Source: Vreelandella azerica
Lineage (GTDB): Bacteria > Pseudomonadota > Gammaproteobacteria > Pseudomonadales > Halomonadaceae
Length of the DNA: 35,308 bases
Reading direction: 5' to 3'
NCBI RefSeq assembly: GCF_013112225.1
Contig: NZ_JABFHI010000010.1
Span: forward strand, 1 to 35,308
How positions within the stretch are numbered: the first letter of the stretch is position 1; the number at the start of each line of letters is the position of its first letter. Under the pieces are notes generated by a model. That model did no database searches and was not told where the DNA came from. It was given only the letters and a program-made list of their open reading frames with translations. The position numbers and the translations under genes were made by a program. Shown piece by piece: positions 18,676 through 27,656 of this stretch.

Positions 18676-19971
18676 TCAATTCTTTGCGGTAATCAGACGT
18701 TTTCCATTACCAGTTTTCGTAGGTGTTTTTCCTCGGTAATCGATGAATTTAGCCATGTTACCCAGCCTGGCCCATGCCCAGTTGGCAGGTAAACTGAGGT
18801 ACTTTTCGCTTGAAGAAACACTTTCACTGGCTTTTGTCCTCATGCCTTCAGTGCTAGCCAAGTGGCCTCTAACCTGTAGCATTTTCGAAACTAAAGCACT
18901 GCCGGACTCATCCCCCTCATTCTGCTCCACTAGCCGCCCCATCACCGCCAGTTGCAGAATGGTCTGCTTGAGCTTGTCGATGCTCTGTTCGGTGGTGAAC
19001 AGCGTATCGAAGTGCTCGGCGAGGCGTGCCCAGTTGTCGGCCAGTTCGGTGGCGTTGGCGGATTGGGTTAAGGTGCCAAGCAGGGTATCTACAAGGGTTT
19101 CGTGGGCGTCGAGCTGGTCGCTGGCTTGCTGTTCCAGTCGGTCGCAGAGGGCCATGAGCTCATCGACTTTTTGAACGATGCGGTGTTGTTCTTCTAGTGG
19201 CGGCACTATAACAAGGAGGTTCGATAAATCTCCAAGTGAAATGTTGTTCATTGCACCGCCACGAGCCTTGTTCTTAGCTTTTGCAGAGACAAACGAGTCT
19301 AGCTGAAGCTTAAGAAACCTTTCGGTGAAGACTTGTGATGTTCCTTTGATTATTGCCAGAGCCTGATTGGTGTTGGCTGGCGTGTCTTTATCCTGGACGA
19401 TGGCTGTTTTGCCAATAGTTCCAGCAATGGAGAACAGAATATCTCCTGTCTCAAGCTGCGACCTCTGAAGTGCTTGATGCGTGTCTTCGCTTATAAATTG
19501 AACATGAGCGTGGTTAATGCGCCCGTCATGGAGGCTTTCAACTTTAACAAAGTTAACTCCCTTTTCTGCAAAGCTTAGGCCGATTGAAGTTGGTGTGGTG
19601 CCCTTGGTAATTTGATAGCTTAACCTAGCGAGCCTCTCAATCTGCCATGCTTCAGGAATTTCGTATTCGTGTTCTTGGTAGGTAATCTCAGTTAACTTCT
19701 TTTGTCGCCTTAGCTCTCCATCCTTGACGAGTTTTTCCTTATGCAGGTAGAACCGCTCGATAAGTTTTTCAGCTGGCTGGTCGTCTATAAAGCGTTCTGA
19801 AAGGCGTCCCTTGAGTGCTAAATCTAAAATCAGCCCCCGTAGCTTTTTGATGCCGGCCAGCTCAACCTTGCCGTTCTTTCCAGACGTGCGTCCCCGGCCC
19901 GCCGTGGATTTCTGGGTGACGGCTTGCGTCCAGAGATCCAGATGCTCGGTGATCAGTTGATGCGCGCTCAT
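18676..19971 (-). pseudogene. hsdS: Type I restriction-modification specificity subunit HsdS, C-terminus cut by IS
   Basis: 431 aa remain of a protein usually nearer 550-600 aa of this type. An N-terminal extension (MSAHQLITEHLDLWTQAV) precedes the first target-recognition domain (about residues 105-250; IPEAWQIERLARL... to VPPLEEQHRIV). The central conserved helix (KVDELMALCDRLEQQ) follows. The second domain starts with LPANWAWARLGNMAKF but ends at LITAKN. The stop TGA is the first three bases of the IS3 terminal repeat. The second half-site recognition domain is thus mostly missing, which should abolish or change specificity of the R-M complex. The start overlaps the hsdM stop by 4 bp. Confidence 0.88.
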
Positions 19972-21449
19972 GCCTGTTCTCCCGCATCACGGGTCAGCGC
20001 ATCACCTAGGATGGTTTTCAGCTGGTCGCGTAGCTGCTGAATTTCCGCCTGCTGCTGTTGGTACTGGGCCAGCAGTTCCTCCGGGTCGTGGGTGATGGTT
20101 TCGCCTTGCCAGGGGTTCTTGATATCCAGGTTGTAGTTGCGCGCCTTGATCTCATCGATCGAGACCTTCCAGGCCTGATGAGTTTCCTCGCGGCTGGCAA
20201 AACCATCGGCTTCATCGCCCCACCAGTCGATCTCCGTCTGGAACTCGGCAAACTTCATCGGGCGGGTCTTGCTGTAGTTCTTGTAGCCTTCCGGGTAGGG
20301 GTGTTCGTAATACCAGATGTTCTCGGTCGGCTGGCCCTTGGTGAAGAACAGCAGGTTGGTCTTGATGCCGGTGTAGGGGTTAAACACGCCGTTGGGCAGG
20401 CGCACGATGGTATGCAGGTTGCACTCCTCCAGCAGCTTTTCCTTGAGGCGGGTTTTCATGCCTTCGCCAAACAGAAAGCCATCCGGCAGTACCACGGCAG
20501 CGCGGCCGGTGTTTTTCAGCAGCTGGATAAACAGCGTCATGAACAGGTCAGCGGTTTCCCGGGTGCGGAAGGCGCTGGGGAAGTTGGTTTCAATGCCATC
20601 TTCTTCCATACCACCAAACGGCGGGTTGGCCACAATCACATCTACCCGTTCTTTCGGCCCCCAATCGCGTAGCGGGCGGGCCAGGGTGTTGTCGTGGCGG
20701 ATCTGGTTGGGCACTTCAATGCCGTGCAGAATCATATTGGTGGTGGCCAGCAGGTGCGGCAGCGGCTTTTTCTCGACCCCGTGGATGCTGTTCTGCAGGG
20801 TCTGTTCGTCCTGCGGCGTTTTCACGTAATGGTGGCGCTTGTGCTCAATGGTGCAAGTTAAAAACCCACCGGTGCCGCAGGCCGGGTCCATCACGCTTTC
20901 TTCCAACTGGGGGTTGACCCGGTTGACCATAAATTCAGTCACCGCCCGCGGGGTGTAGAACTCACCAGCGTTGCCCGCGCTTTGCAGGTCTTTGAGGATC
21001 TGTTCGTAGAGCTCGCCCAGCTCGTGGCGCTCGGCGGACTTATTGAAGTCGACGCCGCTCTGCAGGCGGTTGATCACCTGGCGCATCAGCTGGCCGGACT
21101 TCATATAGTTATAGGCATCCTCGAACACATTGCGAATCACCACGCCGCGAATATCGTTGCCCTGTGGCTGTAGCTGCTGCAGGCCGGGGAAAAGGGTGTT
21201 ATCGATAAAATCCTTGAGCTCGTCGCCGGTCATGCCTTCTGGGTCAGCGGCCCAGTTACGCCAGCGCAGCGGCTCGGGGATCGGCGAACGGTAGTCTTCG
21301 TTGAACATCTCCCACTCTGTTTCCCGGTCATCGAAGATCTTCAGGAAAAGCAGCCAGACCAGCTGGCCGATTCGCTGGGCGTCGCCGTCAACGCCCACGT
21401 CTTTACGCATGATGTCCTGAATCGATTTGATGGTGCTGCTGATTGACAT
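19968..21449 (-). CDS. hsdM: Type I restriction-modification DNA adenine methyltransferase HsdM
   Basis: An intact 493-aa N6-adenine methyltransferase. It has the N-terminal helical HsdM_N domain (about 1-140, IGQLVWLLFLKIFDD), ELYEQIL...GEFYTPR, SAM-binding motif I DPACGTGGF (188-196) and catalytic motif IV NPPFGG (275-280). The C-terminus is a coiled-coil-like Gln-rich stretch (LLAQYQQQQAEIQQLRDQL) that should contact HsdS. It methylates the target adenine on both strands of the site defined by HsdS. It overlaps hsdS by 4 bp and lies directly behind hsdR. Confidence 0.95.
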   Translation of the reverse strand: MSISSTIKSIQDIMRKDVGVDGDAQRIGQLVWLLFLKIFDDRETEWEMFNEDYRSPIPEPLRWRNWAADPEGMTGDELKDFIDNTLFPGLQQLQPQGNDIRGVVIRNVFEDAYNYMKSGQLMRQVINRLQSGVDFNKSAERHELGELYEQILKDLQSAGNAGEFYTPRAVTEFMVNRVNPQLEESVMDPACGTGGFLTCTIEHKRHHYVKTPQDEQTLQNSIHGVEKKPLPHLLATTNMILHGIEVPNQIRHDNTLARPLRDWGPKERVDVIVANPPFGGMEEDGIETNFPSAFRTRETADLFMTLFIQLLKNTGRAAVVLPDGFLFGEGMKTRLKEKLLEECNLHTIVRLPNGVFNPYTGIKTNLLFFTKGQPTENIWYYEHPYPEGYKNYSKTRPMKFAEFQTEIDWWGDEADGFASREETHQAWKVSIDEIKARNYNLDIKNPWQGETITHDPEELLAQYQQQQAEIQQLRDQLKTILGDALTRDAGEQA

Positions 21450-23984
21450 GGTGAGGTGTATTCCGTTGGTGTGTCATCTGTCGACATGTTGATAGCGGCC
21501 TGCACAGGCAGGCCGCCAGCAAAAAGACAATGGTATCAGGCGGGGGCTGGTAAAGCGCGTCTTCCAATTCATGCAGGGCGCGCTGGTAGCCCGGCTTACC
21601 GCCAAAGGCGTTGATCAGCTCCATGGGCGCACCCAGCTGGCTGAAGGGCGAGAGCGTGAGCACCTTGGGGTCTTCTATCGGCGCGATGCCCGAATCGGCG
21701 TACTTATCCACAAGAGATTCAAGCACCTGCCGGGCCTGGCCTTCATAGCGGTTGAAGATATCGCGCTTTCTGACCTGTTCGGCGCGCTCGCGGCGAGTCA
21801 GCGGTGGGCGGTCGAAGGCGATATGGCAGATCACATCGAAGGGGTCGGGCTCTTCCCCCATTTCTGGCCAAGCTCGGCGACCAGGGCATCCCAGAAGATG
21901 CCTTCCTCGGCCAGTTCATCGAGAATAGCCTGCTTGCGCTCGGCATCCTGCCAGCGGCGCAGAAACGCATCCAGGGAGGCGTACTGTGCTTTCACCTGCT
22001 TGCGGGTGTAGTCACGCAGACTTTCGGTGATCAGCTTGCCATCCGCCCCCAGGTATTGAACACGTTCGGCAACAATACTGACCTCAACGTCATCCACCAC
22101 ATATTTGCGTCGTGGCTCGGGGCCTTCGGTTGTGCCCAGGCCGCCTGCATCGTCAGACTCCCAAGTGGCGTTGTCGCCTACGTCGTAATCGGCCCAGTCT
22201 GTTTCGACGCCTTCTGCGGTTGTGTCTGATGTATCTTGTGGGTCTGGCTGTTCTTCATCCAATGTGCTGTCTTGCTCGTCTTCCGGCACGATGGGGGCAT
22301 CATCGGCATAGGGCTGATAGACCTGCACCGGTTCGCCGTCGAAATCCGGGTCGGCGAACAGCTCGGTAGCTTTCTTGAAATCCAGAATGGTGAACCAGTG
22401 TTTGTGGTAGTCGTCGTTGATGCGGGTGCCCCGGCCGATAATCTGCTTGAACTCGGTCATCGACTGGATGCGCTGGTCGAGCACAATCAGCTTGCAGGTC
22501 TGGGCATCCACACCTGTGGTCATCAGCTTGCTGGTGGTGGCAATCACCGGGTAGCGTTGTTCCGGATCGATAAAGTTATCCAGCTCGGCCTTGCCTTCCT
22601 GCTCGTCACCGGTAATCCGCATGATGTATTTACGGTTCTCGGCCACGCGCTTAGGGTTGGCGTTGACCAGCGCCTGACGCATACGCTCGGCGTGGTCGAT
22701 ATCCTCACAGAAGACGATGGTTTTCTGGTAAGGGTCGCTGCTTTCCAGCAACTCGGTGATTTTGGCCGCCACCAGAGTAGTGCGTTTTTCCAGCACCAGC
22801 TGTTTATCGAAATCCTTCTGGTTATAGATGCGGTCTTCTATCTCCTGGCCAAGCTTATCCCGCTGGCCCTTGCTGGGCCGCCAGCCTTGCAGGTCTTTGT
22901 CGATATCCACCCGCACCACTTTATAAGGGGCCAAAAAGCCATCCTCGATGCCCTGCTTGAGCGAGTAGGTGTAAAGCGGCGCACCAAAGTAATCGATGTT
23001 GGAGACTTCCTTGGTCTCTTTAGGCGTGGCGGTCAGGCCGATATGGGTGGCTGCGCTGAAGTAATCCAGAATCTTGCGCCAGGCGGAGTCTTCCGCCGCA
23101 CTGCCCCGGTGGCACTCGTCAATCACAATCAGATCGAAAAAATCCGGCGAGAACTGCTTGTAGATGTTCTGCTCTTCTTCGCTGCCGGTCACCGCCTGAT
23201 ACAGCGAGAGATAGATTTCGTAGGAGGCATCCACCGTGCGGTTGGTGACCTTGGTCATCGCCTGACCAAAGGGTTTGAAGTCGTTGTTCTTGGTCTGATC
23301 AACCAGGATATTGCGGTCGGCCAGAAAAAGGATGCGTTTCTTCTGGCGTGACTTCCATAGCCGCCAGATGATCTGAAAGGCGGTAAAGGTCTTGCCGGTG
23401 CCGGTCGCCATTACCAGCAGAATACGGTTCTGCCCCCGCGCCACCGCCTCGACGGTGCGGTTGATCGCCACCCTCTGGTAATAGCGCGGAGTACGGCCAC
23501 TGCCATCATCGTAATAGGGCTGTTCAACCACCGGGCGAGCGGCGGGCTGGATGCCTTTGTACTGGCAGTAGCGCTCCCAGAGTTCAGCAGGCGACGGAAA
23601 CTCTGCCAGCGTCAGAGTGGTTTCGGTTTGCCCACCCAGCCCGCTGCGGTCGTGGAACAGAAAGCCGTCGCCATTGCTGGAAAACACAAAAGGCACATCC
23701 AGCGCATCGCTGTAGGCCAGCGCCTGCTGCATTCCATCGCCCAGGCTGTGCTTGTTATCCTTGGCTTCAATCACCGCAATAGGCTGGTTTTTCTGGAAGC
23801 TCAGCAGGTAATCCGCCCGGCGCTTTTTACCCCGGGTATGCATCCGCCCCCGCACGATGATGCGCCCAGCGGTAAAGGTGACTTCCTCATGTACCTGGGT
23901 CTGGATATCCCAACCCGCCTGCACCAGGGCCGGGGTAATAAACTTGGTGCAAATATCGCGTTCGCTGAGAGCCTTCTTATCCAT
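21403..23984 (-). CDS. hsdR: Type I restriction endonuclease subunit HsdR, frameshifted in its C-terminal part
   Basis: The main frame (23984-21831) gives 717 aa. The N-terminal PD-(D/E)XK nuclease has D58 in RRADYL and E73-A-K75 in VIEAKD. The SF2 translocase has Walker A ATGTGKT (193-199), the DEAH-type box DECH (289-292), GLTATP, and motif [11 protein letters not shown]. At 21861-21863 the frame breaks. One extra A on the minus strand joins it to [20 protein letters not shown]... and a C-terminal helical domain ending near [12 protein letters not shown], in a frame closed at 21403. HsdR cuts unmethylated DNA at a distance after ATP-driven translocation. As written it lacks the HsdM/S-binding C-terminal domain. 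The start has AGGA about 9 bases upstream. Confidence 0.88.
21495..21516. other. Perfect stem-loop between hsdR and hsdM
   Basis: GCGGCCTGC, ACAG, GCAGGCCGC form a 9-bp perfect GC-rich stem with a 4-base loop, about 45-65 bp before the hsdM start. There is no T-run on the minus strand, so it is more likely an mRNA stability or translation element than a terminator. Confidence 0.45.
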
Positions 23985-24104
23985 GGCAGCATCCTGCTTA
24001 TGCGGCGGAGTGGTGATTCATTACACAAGCTTACGATATTCAACCGACTTAAGCATCCTGTGCTAGGCTAATGTTAATCATCGCAGAAAGTCGGAGAGGT
24101 CACG

Positions 24105-24423
24105 ATGAAGCGTATAGAAAAAAAGGGAGGTAGATACCGTTACAGATGTTGTCTGTGACGTATGCCTTACTTCCACCGAGGTCACAGGCGGTGGTCGTGA
24201 GTTCGCTACGCTTCAGGCCCACTGGGGTTACGGCGCCCAGCATGACGGTGAACGTTATGAACTACACCTCTGCGAGACCTGCTTTTTCAGTACTCTGGCT
24301 TACATTAAACAGGAGCGTCGAGTGCAAAATGTGTTCAGCGAGGAAAGCACATATCTTGAGAATGCAGGTGAGGAGCTAGGTTTGGTCACTAAAAATGACT
24401 ATTTCCGTGACCATAGAGGCTGA
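24105..24423 (+). CDS. Small CxxC...CxxC zinc-binding-like protein, frameshifted near its start
   Basis: With one A removed from the A7 run at 24118-24124 the locus reads as a 105-aa protein. It starts MKRIEKREVDTVTDVVCDVC, then LTSTEVTGGGREFATLQAHW and LHLCETCFF. The CDVC and CETC pairs suggest a zinc-ribbon. As written, the ATG frame stops after 17 codons while the remaining frame stays open to TGA at 24421-24423. A good Shine-Dalgarno (GGAGAGG) precedes the ATG. Proteins like this are small conserved hypotheticals of proteobacteria; no function is known to me. It is divergent from hsdR with a 120-bp gap that should hold both promoters. Confidence 0.6.
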
Positions 24424-24437
24424 GCGCTTTCTGGTGG

Positions 24438-24548
24438 ATGGCTTATGAAAGGAAATCACGATGGTGGAAAGGCAGATATCGACCCAAAGCTGACATGCCG
24501 GAAAAGGCAGCGAACACGTTCATTGGGGATATGCAGCATGCACGATGA
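24438..24548 (+). CDS. Possible 36-aa peptide
   Basis: Reads MAYERKSRWWKGRYRPKADM... to MQHAR, 36 aa, very basic and Trp-rich at its N-terminus. It begins 14 bp after the previous gene's stop and could be translated by coupling; no good Shine-Dalgarno is seen. The PKADMPEKAANTFIGDMQHA segment has protein-like composition, but I recognise no family. It may be a spurious frame or a gene remnant. Confidence 0.25.
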   Translation: MAYERKSRWWKGRYRPKADMPEKAANTFIGDMQHAR

Positions 24549-24620
24549 TTGGCGTTATACTGCCGATTTATACTTAATGTCTAGTGATTTCAATAGGATG
24601 GAAGGGTATTGAGCGTGCGG

Positions 24621-24664
24621 TATAACATTGTTGAACGCGCGTGCGCGTTCAAGTGCAATATCGA
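24621..24664. repeat. Palindromic repeat copy 1, upstream of the PD-(D/E)XK-like gene
   Basis: Contains a perfect 10-bp inverted repeat, TTGAACGCGC (24631-24640), GT, and its complement (24643-24652), flanked by TATAACAT on the left and CAATATC on the right. A homologous copy is at 31306-31347. It ends 42 bp before the ATG at 24707; a TATAAT box (24673-24678) lies between. It could be an operator for the gene. Confidence 0.6.
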
Positions 24665-24706
24665 GCACGCTATATAATACAACTGTTAAGTGTAGGTGCA
24701 TTTTTC

Positions 24707-26041
24707 ATGGGCAAGAGAAAATCTCGAAAGAGAAGACCGCCATATGACCCAGCGGAATCGTTGCGGCCTACAACTCTCGATTCAGAACTGGAACCGATTG
24801 CTCGCGATCTATACGAAAAGGTTTGCTGTGGCTCCAAGAAGCATTGGCCGGAAATAAAGTCGCGATCTGAATTCAAAACTGATCAGGCTTTGCGAGAAAA
24901 TTTCCTTTCGTCAGCACATGAAGGAATGCGCGCTGCCCAGAATCATATAGTGCAACGTGTTGAATCAACTGCAGGCTTATCCTTTTCAGAGGAGCTACTT
25001 TACCGCAGCATTGCAGATACAATTGCTTGGCAATTTCTCGGTGAACAGTTATGCCATGCTCGCCGGCTTTTTCGAGGTCACAATCAACCAGATCTTAGCC
25101 AATCCAATTTTAGTTCAGTCGTTAGCGCCGCCAACTCGATAGTAGAAAGCAATCCGGATTCGATGCCCCTTTTGTCTGATTTGACGTCGTTCGTTCAGGT
25201 TGGTGATATTTTATCGTTAGATCCTCGGAGTGGCCTCTCGATTATTGAAGTAAAAGAAGGGAAGGTTAATCAAAGGATCTCCCAGTTCTTGAAATTTTAT
25301 AATGAAAGCGGTTGCGATAGAGCTCTTCACTATTTTATGTCTGAGGAGGGACCCCATACAGCAAAGCAAATGCAGCGTATGATTCGTCAAAGCGGGCGAA
25401 TGGCACACGTATCTGAAATGATGTCTTCTGGTACAAGTATTGACCCAGATAGTGGTCAAAAGGTTTACATTCCAGACGAATTCATCCCAATAAGTGACTG
25501 GAATGAAGAGTTAAGTGCGTTACTTGCCCGCTCTGAGGAAAAAGGGTGGGCTTTGGATGTTATTGAGGATTGCTTGTTTGTGGGGTGTTATGCGGACACT
25601 CCTATGTTTCATGGTAGTCACATAGCATTTAATCTATGGTTTGATGAATGTGGTGGCGATGCTGAGAGCCCGCGAGCTCAAATGATGGATAGCATTCGCT
25701 CTCCACTAGCGTTACCAGTATTTTCACGCCATATTCCGGTAGAAAACAAGTTTGACTTTCTTTTTGGCCGTAAGCATCTTTGTATGGCACTTAGCGTAGA
25801 AAAATTAATCGAAAAATGTGAAGAGGCTGGTCTAATCGTTCGGCAAGGAACAAACAAAGAAACCTCAAAAATGGAGCAGGCAGGAGCCAAGCCTTATCGA
25901 CATAAGGGGAAATCTATTTTTATCGGCGATGGTAGTAAGGAGCTGGTTCTTATGGATGGGATCTTCATGAGAGTTTTCTTTCATGGGCAAAAACCAGTTT
26001 CTACTATCAGGGCGATACTGGCGGCAGGTCTACCTACTTAA
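24707..26041 (+). CDS. Unknown protein with a PD-(D/E)XK nuclease-like motif, candidate defence protein
   Basis: A 444-aa intact frame, not recognised as a named family. The N-terminus is strongly basic (MGKRKSRKRRPPYD). Residues about 90-125 are helical (LLYRSIADTIAWQFLGEQ). The segment VGDILSLDPRSGLSIIEVKEG gives D167 and E181-V-K183, the spacing of a PD-(D/E)XK nuclease core (Asp, then Glu-x-Lys on the next strand). The remainder has no evident motif. No signal peptide or membrane segment is seen. The start at 24707 is preferred over an ATG at 24641 because the latter lies inside the palindromic repeat and upstream of the TATAAT; GTAGGTG is a modest Shine-Dalgarno. It lies between type I R-M and Thoeris. 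A DNA-cutting defence role is inference only. Confidence 0.7.
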   Translation: MGKRKSRKRRPPYDPAESLRPTTLDSELEPIARDLYEKVCCGSKKHWPEIKSRSEFKTDQALRENFLSSAHEGMRAAQNHIVQRVESTAGLSFSEELLYRSIADTIAWQFLGEQLCHARRLFRGHNQPDLSQSNFSSVVSAANSIVESNPDSMPLLSDLTSFVQVGDILSLDPRSGLSIIEVKEGKVNQRISQFLKFYNESGCDRALHYFMSEEGPHTAKQMQRMIRQSGRMAHVSEMMSSGTSIDPDSGQKVYIPDEFIPISDWNEELSALLARSEEKGWALDVIEDCLFVGCYADTPMFHGSHIAFNLWFDECGGDAESPRAQMMDSIRSPLALPVFSRHIPVENKFDFLFGRKHLCMALSVEKLIEKCEEAGLIVRQGTNKETSKMEQAGAKPYRHKGKSIFIGDGSKELVLMDGIFMRVFFHGQKPVSTIRAILAAGLPT

Positions 26042-26060
26042 TCATGCGGTCAACCGGACG

Positions 26061-26090
26061 CCAAAAGCATGGCGCTTTTGGTTTCTTCCA
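26061..26090 (+). terminator. Rho-independent terminator after the PD-(D/E)XK-like gene
   Basis: CCAAAAGC and GCTTTTGG pair over a 5-base loop and are followed by TTTCTT, 20 bp after the stop codon. An outer pairing of AACCGGACG (26052-26060) with CGTCGCCGGTT (26099-26109) encloses it. Confidence 0.65.
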
Positions 26091-26584
26091 CTTTTCTCCG
26101 TCGCCGGTTAAGTAGTTATGCAAAAGTTATCGTGTTATCTACGCCATAACCGTTACAGACGCCTTTCACCGCCTGACAGAGCCTATCGAAAGAGCTATAG
26201 GCCGTCAGTGGTAACCAGCGATATTTGATTTCACGCCAAAGAATTTCGATCAGATTCAACTCAGGCGAGTATGGCGACAGATAAATCAGGTGAATACGGT
26301 GGGTCATCCAATCAATGATTTTCCGTCGAAATGCCTTGGAGTGATGCATTTTGGCATTGTCTAGCACAACAACAGCGAAGGCATCAGGATCTTTCTGTGC
26401 TGCAAATTGGTCAAACGCCTCTATAACCGTTTCACTATTCACCGTGTCCATTGTCATATGATGAAAGAACATCCCTTTTCTGGATAAAAACCTAATACAT
26501 TCAATCTCTTGCTATGAGAGTAAGCAGTGACTTCCCAGGGTTGCCCTATTGGGCTCCATGCATAAGGCAGCTTGGCCGCAGAAA

Positions 26585-27656
26585 CTGAGTGCAACACCTG
26601 AGTATTTCGCTAAGGTGTTGTCCCATGTCTTACCTCGAACTCAGCATTGAAGAACGTGCCAACATCCAAGTGGGTCAAGCCCAAGGGATGAGCCTTCGGC
26701 ATATTGCCCAGCTCTTAGGGCGAGCTCCTTCAACCATATCTCGTGAAATACGCCGTAACCAAATGGCCCAGAACGGTTACTGTGCCCGGCACGCCCAACG
26801 TCAGCGAGAAAAGCGTCGAGTGGTCTGTCGTCCTGCGCGTAAGCTTTTGCCAGGCACCGAGCGGTTTGACCTCATCGTTTATATGTTGCGGCGACGCTTG
26901 TCTCCCGAACAGATTAGCGGCAAGCTCAAGGCCATGAAATTACCTGACCTAAGCGATGCCTACGTCTGCCGAGAGACGATATATACGGCTATTTATGCAC
27001 TGCCCGTTGGCCACCTGCGCAAGGAGCTGATTCACTGTTTGCGACAAGGAAAAACCACGCGTAAGCCTCGCCGTGGCGAAGTGGATCGACGTGGTCAGAT
27101 CCCTGACATGGTCAGCATTCACTTACGTCCGCCCGAGGTCAGTAAGCGTGAAATGCCCGGCCACTGGGAAGGCGACCTGATCAAAGGTAAGAATAACGCG
27201 TCCGCGGTAGGCACCTTGGTAGAACTTAGCAGTGGCTATCTGATCCTCGCAAAAATGGACGACGCCACCGCCACATCCGCTGTAGCAGGCTTTAGTGCTG
27301 CTCTGAACCGAATGCCGACCACCGCTCGAAAAAGCATGACCTATGATCAGGGGCGTGAAATGACACACCATGCAAAAATTACTCAAGAAACCGGTGTTGC
27401 GATTTACTTTTGCGATCCCCATAGCCCCTGGCAACGGGGAGCCAACGAGAATATCAATGGCCTTATCCGTCAATATTTACCGAAAGGAACAGACCTTTCA
27501 GTACATAGCCAGGAAGAGCTGGATGCCATTGCCTTTGAGCTGAATATGCGGCCTCGAAAACGCTTTGATTTTAAATGTCCGATAGAAGTGATGAGCGAGC
27601 TGATGGCCAAGTACCATGAAAGCCCATCAACCATCCAATGAGTGTGTTGCACTCAG
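26585..27656 (+). mobile_element. IS30-family insertion sequence inside IS630
   Basis: A 1072-bp element with terminal inverted repeats CTGAGTGCAACAC at 26585 and its complement ending at 27656, carrying one intact transposase. It lies within the IS630 transposase gene in the opposite direction, so it arrived later. A short target duplication could not be identified with confidence. Confidence 0.88.
26625..27641 (+). CDS. IS30-family transposase
   Basis: 338 aa from the ATG at 26625 (AAGGTG upstream); an earlier GTG at 26589 lies inside the terminal repeat and is rejected. The N-terminal HTH is MSLRHIAQLLGRAPSTISRE with the IS30 signature EERANIQ. The catalytic core has GHWEGDLIKGKNNASAVGTL (first Asp), MTYDQGREMTHH (second Asp) and PHSPWQRGANENINGLIRQY (Glu). 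The frame is intact, so it is possibly active. Confidence 0.95.
   Translation: MSYLELSIEERANIQVGQAQGMSLRHIAQLLGRAPSTISREIRRNQMAQNGYCARHAQRQREKRRVVCRPARKLLPGTERFDLIVYMLRRRLSPEQISGKLKAMKLPDLSDAYVCRETIYTAIYALPVGHLRKELIHCLRQGKTTRKPRRGEVDRRGQIPDMVSIHLRPPEVSKREMPGHWEGDLIKGKNNASAVGTLVELSSGYLILAKMDDATATSAVAGFSAALNRMPTTARKSMTYDQGREMTHHAKITQETGVAIYFCDPHSPWQRGANENINGLIRQYLPKGTDLSVHSQEELDAIAFELNMRPRKRFDFKCPIEVMSELMAKYHESPSTIQ

Larger units (their letters stand above)
17410..18678 (-). mobile_element. IS3-family insertion sequence
   Basis: A 1269-bp element with imperfect inverted repeats: left TGAGGTGGACCCAATC, right (reverse complement) TGAAGTGGACCCCAAA, both continuing to TTGGACA. It encodes an intact orfA/orfB pair. 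The flanking bases differ (GAC before 17410, ATT after 18678), so there is no 3-4 bp target duplication. The left flank is the interior of csf3 and the right flank the interior of hsdS. The element therefore marks a recombination or adjacent-deletion junction, not a simple insertion. Confidence 0.9.

Noticed and set aside
20058..20672. A 204-codon plus-strand frame opposite hsdM
   Set aside because: It lies wholly antisense to the well-supported hsdM gene and has low-complexity Val/Leu/Gly composition typical of shadow frames.
22236..23351. A 371-codon open frame on the plus strand opposite hsdR
   Set aside because: It is the reverse-strand shadow of the GC-rich hsdR coding sequence, with no ribosome binding site or recognisable domain.
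26048..26110. Integron attC-like site (GGTCAAC, nested stems, GTTAAGT) after the PD-(D/E)XK-like gene, with GTTAAGT also at 24685 just before the gene
   Set aside because: The AGT of the right-hand GTTAAGT belongs to the IS630 terminal repeat; the pre-insertion sequence reads GGTTACC, which does not fit GTTRRRY. The nested stem is better explained as a terminator. No integrase is in the window.
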